The notes under the pieces are model-generated. The model did not search any database. It saw only the letters and a program-made list of their open reading frames with translations, and was not told where the DNA came from. Below, piece by piece: positions 17,128-27,255 of a DNA stretch of 64,000 nt (the first letter of the stretch is position 1; every line of letters starts with the position of its first letter). Origin of the DNA: Castellaniella sp047971665 (GTDB lineage Bacteria > Pseudomonadota > Gammaproteobacteria > Burkholderiales > Burkholderiaceae_B); NCBI RefSeq assembly GCF_047971665.1, contig NZ_JBKEAA010000012.1, positions 62,001 to 126,000 on the forward strand, given 5' to 3'. Made by a program: the position numbers and the translations under genes.

Positions 17128-17161
17128 GACAGCGCCACGTCAGAACATGAAGGGCGCTGTC
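17128..17161 (-). promoter_or_regulatory. 9-bp dyad between guaD and amn
   Basis: GACAGCGCC and GGCGCTGTC are perfect complements separated by 16 nt, between the guaD stop and the amn start. It could be an attenuating hairpin or an operator for amn. Nothing else was seen in this 162-bp spacer. Confidence 0.3.
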
Positions 17162-17264
17162 AATCCCCGCAGAAAATCCATCGGCCGCTCCTCGCTGAGG
17201 CGCCTGGCTGGCAACATCCGGTCCAGCATGTCTGCATCGCCAACCGGACAGACAGGACAATGAC

Positions 17265-18596
17265 TCAGCGCCGGTGCACCTCCCGACCCGCCGCATAGGT
17301 CGCGGCGATGGTCCGGTCGTCGCCCAGCATCGCCAGGGCGAACAGCAGTTCTTCCAGAGAGTCGGCCAGGGCGCTGCGGCGTTCCAGCAGCGGCGTGGCC
17401 TTGGGATCGAGCACAATGAAGTCGGCCTCGGCGCCCGGCGCCAGCGTGCCGATCCGCCCGGCCATGCCCAGGTGCCTGGCCGCACCCTGCGTGGCCTGCC
17501 AGAACATGCGTCGCGCCGTCAGGTAGTAGCCGGACAGGCGCGCGACCTTGTGCGCCTCATTCATGGTCAGCAGCATGGAAAAAGACGAGCCGCCGCCCAC
17601 ATCAGTCGCCAGGGCCACCGGCATGCCGAAATTCCTGGCCGCCGCGAAATCGAACAGACCGCTGCCCAGGAACTGGTTGGATGTGGGACAGTGCGCGGCG
17701 ACGGCGCCTGCATCGCGCATGCGGCGACGGTCATCATCGTCCAGCCAGACACAATGTCCGTAGACAGCGCGGGGCCGAAGCAGGCCGTACTGGTCGTAGA
17801 TGTCCAGGTAGCTGCGATAGCCGGGAAACAGGTCCATCACCCACTTCACCTCGTCGCGGTTCTCCGACACGTGCGACTGGATGAACACGTCCGAATACCG
17901 ACCGGCCAGCTCGCCGCACAGACCGAGCTGCTCGGGGGTGGAGGTCGGCGCGAAACGCGGCGTCAGGGCATACGACTGGCGGCCCCTGCCATGCCAGCGC
18001 CGGATCAGGTCCTCGCTGTCACGGGCTCCGGATTCAGCCGTGTCGCGCAGGTATTCGGGACAGTTGCGGTCCATCATGACCTTGCCCGCCACCATGCGCA
18101 GATTGCGCGTGTGGCTTTCCTCGAAGAAGGCCTGCGCCGAGCCCGGATGCACAGTGCAGTACACCAGCGCGGTGGTGGTGCCGCAACGCAGCAACTCGTC
18201 CAGGAAAAAACGCGCCACATCCTGGGCATATTCCGGGTTCTCGAAGCGCCGCTCGGTCGGGAAGGTATAGGTTTCCAGCCACGGCAGCAGACCCGGCGCC
18301 GGCGAGGCGATCATGTCCGTCTGCGGGTAGTGGATGTGCGTGTCGATAAAGCCCGGCGTAATCAAGTGGCCGCGCCAGTCCTGAACCGACGTGCCGGGGG
18401 GCAGCGCTCCGATCAGCCGGTCGTAGTCGCCGCACTGCTCGATGCAGCCGTCACGCACGACCAGCAGGCCGTCACGGATCCATTCGCAGGCATCATCCTC
18501 GGCCTTGGGCGTGTCGCGGAAATACAGCAACTGCGCGCGGTAGGCCTGCCCGACAGAGGGATGCTGTCCGGCGGGTGCAGATGGGGAGGTGGCCAT
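17265..18596 (-). CDS. guaD: Guanine deaminase
   Basis: A 443-residue zinc amidohydrolase that deaminates guanine to xanthine, feeding xanthine dehydrogenase. Metal and active-site motifs are in order: DTHIHYPQTD near residue 85 (first two His ligands), HVSENRDEV near 240, YGHCVWL near 278, and ATDVGGGSSFSML near 330 (catalytic Asp). Length agrees with bacterial GuaD (about 440). It lies on the same strand as, and 97 bp downstream of, xdhC, so it is probably the last gene of xdhABC-guaD. Confidence 0.95.
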   Translation of the reverse strand: MATSPSAPAGQHPSVGQAYRAQLLYFRDTPKAEDDACEWIRDGLLVVRDGCIEQCGDYDRLIGALPPGTSVQDWRGHLITPGFIDTHIHYPQTDMIASPAPGLLPWLETYTFPTERRFENPEYAQDVARFFLDELLRCGTTTALVYCTVHPGSAQAFFEESHTRNLRMVAGKVMMDRNCPEYLRDTAESGARDSEDLIRRWHGRGRQSYALTPRFAPTSTPEQLGLCGELAGRYSDVFIQSHVSENRDEVKWVMDLFPGYRSYLDIYDQYGLLRPRAVYGHCVWLDDDDRRRMRDAGAVAAHCPTSNQFLGSGLFDFAAARNFGMPVALATDVGGGSSFSMLLTMNEAHKVARLSGYYLTARRMFWQATQGAARHLGMAGRIGTLAPGAEADFIVLDPKATPLLERRSALADSLEELLFALAMLGDDRTIAATYAAGREVHRR

Positions 18597-18693
18597 CTTC
18601 GAGTCTCCTTTGTCGTGGCGCCTGGGCCGCCATCGTCCTGGACGGCACGGCGGGCGGGCCGCTTTTTCAATCCGGGTGGAACATCAATTTTGC

Positions 18694-19740
18694 TCAGTGA
18701 ACGATCGTTTCAGTGGAAACCGGCGTACCGGCCCGTCGCGGCCTTTCGGTCCGCAGACGCAGCAACTGCGCGGCGACCGCCACGGCGATCACGGCGGGCT
18801 GCTTGCCCTCGATGCCGGGTTCGCCAATGGGGCAAACGATACGCGCGTAGCGTTCCGGCGCGATGCCGCGCGCGCGAAAGCGATGCTCGAACTTGCGCCG
18901 CTTGGTCTGCGAACCGATCAGGCCGAAATAGGCCACGTCGTCGCGCCGCAGCAATTGCTCGCACAGGCGCTGGTCGAGCGCATGGTCATGGGTCATGATC
19001 AGAAAACAGCTCTCGGGCGGAGCCTCGTCGATCACGGCTTCGGGTGTGTCGGTCGCCTCGATCGATACATTGGCTGGCACCGCATCCGGAAACAGATCAT
19101 CGCGCGCATCCACCCAGGTCACCCGGCAGGGCAGCGTGCCCAGCACGTGCACCAGGGCCTGGCCGACATGGCCGGCGCCGAAAATCACCACATGCAACGG
19201 ATCGGGGCGGATCGGTTCGCGCAGCGTCAGGCAGCCCAGGACCGGATCGGGATGTAGCAGCCGGTCGGCGTCCGGGCCGGTCGGCATCACGCCCTGATCG
19301 GCCGCGGCGGCCTCGTCAGGTTCATGCACGCGCACCCAGGGCGCCACGCCCATTCCGCCCAGGCCGACCTCGCGGGTGCACCCGACGGGCGACTGCCGTC
19401 CGATGCGCAGCGCCTGCAGCCAGTCGCGGTCGGAGTCCCGCAGGCGCTCGAACAGCAGGTGCACGATGCCGCCGCAGCACTGGCCCAATGACGGGCCCAG
19501 CGCCAGGGATTCGACCCAGCGATCGGGGCTGTCGTCGGCGCGCAGATGGGCGCGCGCGAATCCTGAGGCCTTCCATTCGAGATGCCCGCCTCCGATGGTG
19601 AACCACTGACAGTCCTCGGACACGAGCATCTTCGCCCCGGCCTCGCGCGGCGCCGAGCCCTGGACCCAGGCCACCGTGACCAGCACCGTCGGCTGCTGCC
19701 GATCCAGGCACCACAGGGCCTGATCGATCCAGGTGTTCAT
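18694..19740 (-). CDS. xdhC: Xanthine dehydrogenase accessory protein XdhC
   Basis: A 348-residue chaperone that binds the molybdenum cofactor, helps its sulfuration and inserts it into xanthine dehydrogenase. An N-terminal XdhC/CoxI segment (VAWVQGSAPREAGAKMLV near residue 22, FTIGGGHLEW near 48) and a C-terminal Rossmann-like domain (VVIFGAGHVGQAL near 185) are both present. ATG 19740 lies 34 bp after the xdhB stop, in the usual xdhA-xdhB-xdhC order. It is a little longer than many XdhC proteins because of an insertion before the Rossmann segment. Confidence 0.93.
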   Translation of the reverse strand: MNTWIDQALWCLDRQQPTVLVTVAWVQGSAPREAGAKMLVSEDCQWFTIGGGHLEWKASGFARAHLRADDSPDRWVESLALGPSLGQCCGGIVHLLFERLRDSDRDWLQALRIGRQSPVGCTREVGLGGMGVAPWVRVHEPDEAAAADQGVMPTGPDADRLLHPDPVLGCLTLREPIRPDPLHVVIFGAGHVGQALVHVLGTLPCRVTWVDARDDLFPDAVPANVSIEATDTPEAVIDEAPPESCFLIMTHDHALDQRLCEQLLRRDDVAYFGLIGSQTKRRKFEHRFRARGIAPERYARIVCPIGEPGIEGKQPAVIAVAVAAQLLRLRTERPRRAGTPVSTETIVH

Positions 19741-19774
19741 GACTTTGCGGCGCTCCGTTGCCAATGCACGAGGC

Positions 19775-22150
19775 CTAGGCCGCACCGCGGGCCCGCAGGT
19801 TCTCGATGGCCCTCAGGATGGCTTCCGGCGTGGCGGGCGCCGACAGGTCGGGCGAGGTCTGTCCATCGCCTGCTGCCGCGACCGCGTCGCAAAGGGCATT
19901 GAAGACGCTGATGCCATGCAGCAGCGGCGGCTCGCCCACGGCCTTGGAGCGGTGGATGGTCTCCTTCAGGTTCTGCGCCCTGAACAGGCGCACGCGAAAA
20001 TCGCGCGGGCAATCGCTGATGCCTGGAATCTTGTAGGTGGACGGCGCGTGCGTCATCAGGCGGCCGTCTTCACGCCACCAGAGTTCCTCGGTGGTCAGCC
20101 AGCCCATGCCCTGGATGAAGCCGCCTTCGATCTGTCCCAGATCGATCGCGGGATTGATGGAGGCGCCGACGTCGTGCAGGATGTCGGCGCGCAGCAGTTT
20201 CCACTCGCCCGTCAGCGTGTCCACCACCACCTCGGAGACAGCCGCGCCAAAGGCGAAATAGTAGAACGGCCGGCCATGCATGGTGGCCTTGTCCCAGACG
20301 ATGCCCGGCGTGGCGTAGAACCCATCGGACCACAGCTGCACGCGATCCCAGTAGGCCTCGTCGACCAGTTGATCGAACGGGATATTGTGGCCGTTGACAT
20401 TGACCTGACGCCAGGCGAAGGCCACATCCCCGGGTTTGCCGCCGTATTTGCGCGCCGCAAAACCAGCCAGGCGCGCGCGCAATTGCAGCGCCGCGTCCTC
20501 GGCCGCCTTGCCGTTCAGGTCGGTGCCCGTGGAAGCCGCGGTCGCCGAGGTGTTGGCGACCTTGTGGGTATCGGTGGCCGTGACGCGCACGCAGTCCAGA
20601 TCCAGCCCCAGGGTGTTGGCCACGACCTGGGCGACCTTGGTGTTCAGCCCCTGACCCATTTCCGTGCCGCCATGATTGACCAGCACAGAACCATCACGGT
20701 AGATGTGCACCAGCGCGCCCGCCTGATTGAAAGCCGGCACATTGAAGGAGATGCCGAACTTCACCGGCGTCAGCGCCAGGCCCTTTTTCAGGATGGGGCT
20801 GGACGCGTTGAATTCGCTCACCGCCCGGCGGCGCCCCCGGTAGTCCGAACTGGCGACCAGATCGGCCACCAGCGGTTCGATCAGGTTGCCCTCGACCACC
20901 TGTCCGTAAGGGGTGGTGTTGCGTGTTTCGATGCCATAGAAATTGGTCTGGCGCACATCCAGCGGATCGCGGCCCAGCGCGCGGGCGATACGGTCGATCA
21001 CGACTTCGGTCAACAATGCGCCCTGCGGCCCGCCGAAACCGCGGAAGGCCGTGTTCGACTGCGTGTTCGTCTTGCCGCACATGGCGCGCACGTCCGCAGC
21101 CGGGATGTAGTAAGCGTTGTCGAAATGGCATACGGCGCGGCTGGCCACGGCCTCGGACAGGTCGGCGGAAAAGCCGGAATGCAGCGTCATGTCCAGGCGC
21201 ATGCCCAGGATCCGGCCCCCATCGTCATAGCCGACGTCGTACGCGTAATGAAAGCCGTGGCGCTTGCCGGTGATCGTCATGTCGTCATCGCGATCCGCGC
21301 GCAGCTTCACAGGGCGTCGCAACCGGTGCGCCGCGACCGAGGCCAGGCAGGCGAACACCGCCGACTGGGATTCCTTGCCACCGAAACCGCCGCCCATGCG
21401 CCTGCACTCGACCTGGACCTGATGCGCGTGCCAGCCCAGCGCATGGCCGACCACGGCCTGCATCTCCGTCGGATGCTGCGTGGAGCACCAGACCAGCATG
21501 CCGTCCTTTTCGCGCGGAATCGCGTAGGCGATCTGGCCTTCCAGGTAGAACTGCTCCTGGCCGCCGCACTCGAAGGTGCCCGTCAGCCGGCGCGGCGCGC
21601 CATCCAGCGCGGCCTGGACGTCGCCCTCGACCAGGCGCAGATCCGGCAGGGTGCGTGAACCCGCTTGCCTGGCCTGAGCCGGCGTCAACAGGTGAGGCAG
21701 CGCCTCGTAATCGATCGCGCCCAGTCGCGCGGCGCGACGCGCGGCATCCACCGTGCGGGCCACCACCAGGAACAGCGGCTGGCCGACGTACTGGACCAAC
21801 CCATCCGCCAGCAGCGGGTCGTCATGAATCACGGGGCCACAGTTGTTTTCACCGGGGATATCACGGGCCGTGAGCACGGCGATGACGCCTGGCGCCCCGC
21901 GCACGGCCTCCAGGTCCATGCTGCGCACGCGGGCATGCGCCTTGCTCGACAGGCCCAGCGCAGCGTAGACCGTCCCGCGCAATTCCGGGATGTCATCGGT
22001 ATAGACAGCCTCGCCAGTGACATGCAGCGCGGCGGATTCGTGCGGACTGGACGCGCCCGCGGCGGGCTCACCCTCGACGGGGCGGGGAATGCGGTCGTTG
22101 GCGACGGCCAGCCGGTCCAGTTCGACCGGCGCATTGATGCGCATATTCAT
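19775..22150 (-). CDS. xdhB: Xanthine dehydrogenase, molybdopterin-binding (large) subunit
   Basis: A 791-residue catalytic subunit that oxidises hypoxanthine to xanthine and xanthine to urate at a molybdenum centre. An N-terminal aldehyde-oxidase a/b hammerhead (HVTGEAVYTDDIPE near residue 43) is followed by the Moco-binding region. This includes GGGFGGKESQ near 253, the RGFGGPQG substrate loop near 370, and GGTEMGQGLNTKVAQV near 490. The glutamate base region lies near the C-terminus (AVGEPPLLHG). It starts 10 bp after the xdhA stop, so the subunits are coupled. Length fits the bacterial two-subunit form. Confidence 0.95.
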   Translation of the reverse strand: MNMRINAPVELDRLAVANDRIPRPVEGEPAAGASSPHESAALHVTGEAVYTDDIPELRGTVYAALGLSSKAHARVRSMDLEAVRGAPGVIAVLTARDIPGENNCGPVIHDDPLLADGLVQYVGQPLFLVVARTVDAARRAARLGAIDYEALPHLLTPAQARQAGSRTLPDLRLVEGDVQAALDGAPRRLTGTFECGGQEQFYLEGQIAYAIPREKDGMLVWCSTQHPTEMQAVVGHALGWHAHQVQVECRRMGGGFGGKESQSAVFACLASVAAHRLRRPVKLRADRDDDMTITGKRHGFHYAYDVGYDDGGRILGMRLDMTLHSGFSADLSEAVASRAVCHFDNAYYIPAADVRAMCGKTNTQSNTAFRGFGGPQGALLTEVVIDRIARALGRDPLDVRQTNFYGIETRNTTPYGQVVEGNLIEPLVADLVASSDYRGRRRAVSEFNASSPILKKGLALTPVKFGISFNVPAFNQAGALVHIYRDGSVLVNHGGTEMGQGLNTKVAQVVANTLGLDLDCVRVTATDTHKVANTSATAASTGTDLNGKAAEDAALQLRARLAGFAARKYGGKPGDVAFAWRQVNVNGHNIPFDQLVDEAYWDRVQLWSDGFYATPGIVWDKATMHGRPFYYFAFGAAVSEVVVDTLTGEWKLLRADILHDVGASINPAIDLGQIEGGFIQGMGWLTTEELWWREDGRLMTHAPSTYKIPGISDCPRDFRVRLFRAQNLKETIHRSKAVGEPPLLHGISVFNALCDAVAAAGDGQTSPDLSAPATPEAILRAIENLRARGAA

Positions 22151-22160
22151 GACGATCTCC

Positions 22161-23645
<1,485 letters not shown>

Positions 23646-23717
23646 CACATCCCTCTTTTCATTGAACAGGTGATCTGTCCACAATATCACCGCGCGACAG
23701 TCTCATCCATTCATTCC

Positions 23718-23738
23718 GGATGATGGTGACTATCATCC
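23718..23738. promoter_or_regulatory. Dyad in the xdhA/LysR divergent region
   Basis: GGATGAT-GGTGACT-ATCATCC has perfect 7-bp arms and a 7-nt spacer, about 73 bp before xdhA and 46 bp before the LysR start. The size and place suit binding by the adjacent LysR regulator, though the sequence does not follow a strict T-N11-A pattern. Confidence 0.5.
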
Positions 23739-23751
23739 CGCCCCCCCATGG

Positions 23752-23770
23752 ACGGACGGAGTCCGTCCGT
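23752..23770. promoter_or_regulatory. 19-bp perfect palindrome at the LysR start
   Basis: ACGGACGGA-G-TCCGTCCGT has 9-bp arms around one base and ends 13 bp before ATG 23784. If translation instead begins at ATG 23748, the palindrome lies within the first codons. It may be an autoregulatory operator or an mRNA hairpin limiting translation. Confidence 0.5.
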
Positions 23771-23783
23771 GAATAATAGTCCG

Positions 23784-24758
23784 ATGCCACGAACCCGCGA
23801 ACCGCTCGACACGCATCTGCTGCGCATCCTGCAGATCCTGCTCACCGAACAGAGCGTCTCGCGCGCAGCCATCAAGCTGGAACTGTCCCAGCCAGCCCTC
23901 AGTAATTCACTGCGCCGCCTGCGCGACATCACGGGCGATCCGATTCTGGTGCGCGGCAAGACCGGGATGGTTCCGACCAGCCGCGGTCTGGAACTGCTGG
24001 CGCATGCCAACGACGCCCTGAGCGCCATCGATCGCATCACGCAGCCCCCGGACGATTTCGAGCCGGCCAGAACCAAGCGGGAATTCCACCTGGGGGCGCC
24101 GGACTACCTGGATGCGATGTTCCTGCCGAACATCGCCGAGATCCTGCGCCGAGAGGCCCCATACGCCAAGCTCATCGTCCACCCGATCAACGCGGATTAC
24201 GATTATGTCGGCAGCCTGGAAGACGGCGGCCTGGACGTCGTCATCGGCAACTGGCTCGAGCCGCCGCCACAGATGCACATGGCGCGGCTGTTCGACGACG
24301 AAGTCGTCTGTATGATCGGCAGTCAGAATCCGGTGGCACACCGCGAACTCACCCCCAAGCTGTATCTGGAACTGCCGCATCTGGCGCCCATCCCCTATGT
24401 GACGACACGCCAGAGCTTCATCGATGGCTACCTGGCCTCTCAGGGGCTGCAGCGCAATATCCAGATGACCATCCCCTATTTCGGCATGGTGGCCGGCATG
24501 CTGCTGCGCACCGACCTGATCTTCACCACCGGCCGGCAATTCGCCCAACACTACGCGCGTTACCTGCCCCTCACCATCCTGCCCGCGCCACTGCCCTTTC
24601 CCCCCATGCGCTTCTATCTGCTGTGGCATGAGCGTTGTCATGACGCCCAGGAGGTCATCTGGCTGCGTCAATGCATCACGAAGGTCGCCACCATGCTGGG
24701 GGCCAGTCTCGGCAACAGCCGCCAGAACCCGCCCACGCGGCATCCAGGCAAACCCTGA
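23784..24758 (+). CDS. LysR-family regulator, probably of xdhABC
   Basis: A 324-residue LysR-type regulator. The winged helix-turn-helix (SVSRAAIKLELSQPALSNSL near residue 27) is followed by a periplasmic-binding-like effector domain from about residue 95. It is divergent from xdhA, the usual layout for a regulator acting on its neighbour and itself. It resembles the LysR at 26159-27097 in many places (GxPDYL, LDVVIGNW, EVVCM), so the two are paralogues. ATG 23784 is used because the helix-turn-helix then sits at the normal distance from the N-terminus; ATG 23748 is also in frame and neither has a good ribosome-binding site. A purine or pathway intermediate is the likely effector, by context only. 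Confidence 0.85.
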   Translation: MPRTREPLDTHLLRILQILLTEQSVSRAAIKLELSQPALSNSLRRLRDITGDPILVRGKTGMVPTSRGLELLAHANDALSAIDRITQPPDDFEPARTKREFHLGAPDYLDAMFLPNIAEILRREAPYAKLIVHPINADYDYVGSLEDGGLDVVIGNWLEPPPQMHMARLFDDEVVCMIGSQNPVAHRELTPKLYLELPHLAPIPYVTTRQSFIDGYLASQGLQRNIQMTIPYFGMVAGMLLRTDLIFTTGRQFAQHYARYLPLTILPAPLPFPPMRFYLLWHERCHDAQEVIWLRQCITKVATMLGASLGNSRQNPPTRHPGKP

Positions 24759-24900
24759 CGCATCCCAGACAACATCATCCAGGCCTGATAGCCGTCATCA
24801 GCCCAGTCCTCACACAGCCGGAAATCACGTCCCTAGAATGACCTGACTCAAAAAACGCCCACCCGATCAGAAGGCGTCCACCATTCTGGAGACAATGCAC

Positions 24901-26130
24901 ATGAGTGATCAGGAGTACCTCTTATCCTCCGGGCCCGGCACCCCCCTATCCACGACCTCCTGGCTGGAACGCCGTTTTCAGCTCTCGGCCCGCGGCACCA
25001 ACGTGCACCAGGAAACCCTGGCCGGACTGACGACCTTCCTGGCGATGGTCTATTCCGTGTTTGTCGTCCCCGCCATGCTGGGCAAGGCAGGCTTCGACAC
25101 CTCATCGGTCTTCATCGCGGTCTGTCTGACCAGCGCCTTCGGCTCGCTGCTGATGGGCCTGTGGGCCAACCTGCCGATCGCCGTGGGCTGCGCCATCTCG
25201 CTGACGGCCTTCACGGCCTTCGACCTGGTCCTGGGGCAGGGCCTGTCGCCCGCCATCGCCCTGGGCGCGATCTTCCTGATGGGCGTGATCTTCACCGCCA
25301 TTTCCGTCACCGGTGTGCGCACCTGGATCCTGCGCAACCTGTCGGTCGGCATCGCGCACGGCACCGGGATCGGCATTGGCCTGTTCCTGCTGCTGATCGC
25401 GGCCAATGAAGTCGGCCTGGTGGTCAAGAACCCCGGCCCCGGCCTGCCGGTATCCCTGGGCACCCTCAACGCCATGCCGGCCCTGCTGTCCATCGCCGGC
25501 CTGGCAGCGATCTTCGGCCTGGAGCGCCGGCGCGTGCCGGGCGGCATCCTGCTGGTCATCCTCGCGCTGTCTGTCGTCGGCCTGATCTGGGACCCGGCTG
25601 TGCGCTTCACCGGCCTGTTCGCCCTGCCCTCGTTCGGCGGCGAACACTCGCTGATCGGCGCCATGAACATCGGCGGCGCGCTCAACGCGCTGGTCATCCC
25701 CAGCGCCCTTGCCCTGGTCATGACCGCTGTATTCGACGCCACCGGCACCATCCGCGCCGTAGCGGGCCAGGCGGGGCAGCTGGACGAGAACGACCAGATC
25801 ATCAACGGCGGCCGCGCCCTGACGGCGGACTCGGTGAGTTCCATCGTATCGGCCGGCCTGGGCGGCGCCCCCGCGGCGGCCTACATCGAATCGGCGGCTG
25901 GCACGGCGGCCGGAGGCAAGACCGGCCTGACCGCCACCATCGTCGGCCTGGGGTTCCTGGCCCTGATCTTCCTGTCGCCGCTGGCGGGCCTGGTGCCGTC
26001 CTACGCCACCGCGCCGGCGCTGATGTACGTGGGCCTGCTGATGCTGGGCGGTGTGCGCAAGCTGCACCTCGGCACGCTGGCCATCGCCATCGCGCTGGCC
26101 GCGTTCTATCTGGGCGGCTGGGCCATCTGA
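24901..26130 (+). CDS. ghxP: GhxP/AzgA-type NCS2 purine permease, apparently lacking a C-terminal segment
   Basis: A 409-residue inner-membrane permease of the AzgA branch of NCS2, closest in my memory to E. coli GhxP (guanine/hypoxanthine:H+ symport, 449 aa). QETLAGLTTFLAMVYSVFVV, GIAHGTGIGIGLFLLLIAAN, ALVMTAVFDATGTIRAVAGQ and PAAAYIESAAGTAAGGKTG match it closely. Near the end, ALMYVGLLMLGGV passes straight into RKLHLGTLAIAIALAAFYLG. In GhxP about 45 residues lie between these parts, including hydrophobic segments. An in-frame deletion is inferred; the permease may be inactive or altered. ATG 24901 has GGAGAC at good spacing; ATG 24895 is also possible. It sits between two LysR genes in the purine region. 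Confidence 0.85.
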   Translation: MSDQEYLLSSGPGTPLSTTSWLERRFQLSARGTNVHQETLAGLTTFLAMVYSVFVVPAMLGKAGFDTSSVFIAVCLTSAFGSLLMGLWANLPIAVGCAISLTAFTAFDLVLGQGLSPAIALGAIFLMGVIFTAISVTGVRTWILRNLSVGIAHGTGIGIGLFLLLIAANEVGLVVKNPGPGLPVSLGTLNAMPALLSIAGLAAIFGLERRRVPGGILLVILALSVVGLIWDPAVRFTGLFALPSFGGEHSLIGAMNIGGALNALVIPSALALVMTAVFDATGTIRAVAGQAGQLDENDQIINGGRALTADSVSSIVSAGLGGAPAAAYIESAAGTAAGGKTGLTATIVGLGFLALIFLSPLAGLVPSYATAPALMYVGLLMLGGVRKLHLGTLAIAIALAAFYLGGWAI

Positions 26131-26158
26131 TCCCTCTGTCGCAGGCGCGCGGGGCGTC

Positions 26159-27097
26159 TCAGCCGTCCTGCGCCAGCAGCCCCCGGCCGCAATCCCCCAG
26201 CAGGTGCCGCAGCCAGCGATGAGAGGGTGCATGATGATTGCGCGCATGCCACAACTGATAGAACCGCATCCGCGGGAACTCGACCGGAGAATCCAGAATC
26301 GCCAGCGGCAGCAGCCCGGTGTAATAGCGGGCGAAATGCCGCGTGGTGGTGAACACCAGATCGGTCCCCGGCAGCAGGTAGGGCGCCAGCATGAAAGATT
26401 GCGCCTCGACGCATTCCTTGCGCTGGATCCGCAGGGACGTCAGCACCATGTCGATCATGCCGCGCTGGGTGATGGAATACGGCGTCGGCACCACGTGCGG
26501 CACCCGCCGGAAATCCTCCAGCGTCATGCCGCGACGCGCCAGCGGATGATCCGCGGCCATCATGCAGACGATTTCGTCCTCGAGCAGCACCGACAGGTGC
26601 ATGCGATCGGGCGGCTCGGGCCAGTTGCCGATCACCACATCCAGCTCGCCTTCGGCCAGGGAATGCTCGAAATCGAAATCGGGCCCCAGGGCATGCAACA
26701 CCAGTCGCGCGTGCGACGCCTCGCGGCGGAAGCGCCGGACCACCGAGGCAGCGAAAGCCGGTGCCAGATAGTCCGGCGAGCCGATACGAAAGACCTGGCG
26801 GCTGCTGTCGGGTTCGAAATCCTCGCCGGTTTCCAGCATCGAATCGATCGAGGTCAGCGCCGTGCGGGCATGCTCCAGGATCGCCAGCGCCCGGTCGGTC
26901 GGCACCATGCCGCCTTTTTCACGCACCAGCAGTGGATCCTGCAGGATCTGACGCAGGTTCTTCAGGGCCACGCTGATGGCCGGCTGGGACTGGTTGAGCT
27001 TGAGCGCGGTGCGCGACACGCTGCGTTCGGCCATCAGGATGCTGAACACCTTCAGCAGGTAGGTATCCAGCGTTTCGCTACCGCGTCGTGTCGCCAT
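26159..27097 (-). CDS. LysR-family regulator, paralogue of the xdh-linked one
   Basis: A 312-residue LysR-type regulator with an N-terminal winged helix-turn-helix (SVSRTALKLNQSQPAISVAL near residue 25) and a C-terminal effector domain. It is divergent from uraD, 158 bp away, and convergent with ghxP, 28 bp away, so it probably controls uraD-allA. Its similarity to the product of 23784-24758 in both domains points to duplication of a purine-responsive regulator. ATG 27097 is preferred to a start five codons upstream. The divergent spacer has an AT-rich stretch near 27165-27185 that could hold its site, but I see no clean dyad. Confidence 0.85.
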   Translation of the reverse strand: MATRRGSETLDTYLLKVFSILMAERSVSRTALKLNQSQPAISVALKNLRQILQDPLLVREKGGMVPTDRALAILEHARTALTSIDSMLETGEDFEPDSSRQVFRIGSPDYLAPAFAASVVRRFRREASHARLVLHALGPDFDFEHSLAEGELDVVIGNWPEPPDRMHLSVLLEDEIVCMMAADHPLARRGMTLEDFRRVPHVVPTPYSITQRGMIDMVLTSLRIQRKECVEAQSFMLAPYLLPGTDLVFTTTRHFARYYTGLLPLAILDSPVEFPRMRFYQLWHARNHHAPSHRWLRHLLGDCGRGLLAQDG

Positions 27098-27255
27098 CGG
27101 GGGAACCTCCATTCGGACGGGGGCGCGGACGATCCGCCCTCCGACGCCCCCGGGAAATGCGGCACAGCATATATCACTTATACCGCGTTGCGCTCTTCAT
27201 TTGGCGCACGATACCTCGTAGACTTTCCATCATGATGCACTCATCCTCTTTTGTC

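Noticed and set aside
15510..17129. 539-codon plus-strand frame over amn
   Set aside because: Shadow of AMP nucleosidase, which shows family motifs along its whole length.
19733..21658. 641-codon plus-strand frame over xdhB
   Set aside because: Shadow of the xanthine dehydrogenase large subunit; no ribosome-binding site and no domain.
24758..24900. Possible terminator between LysR and ghxP (ACGCC ... GGCGT with A-run)
   Set aside because: The stem is only 5 bp with a long loop, and the T-run would serve the wrong strand.
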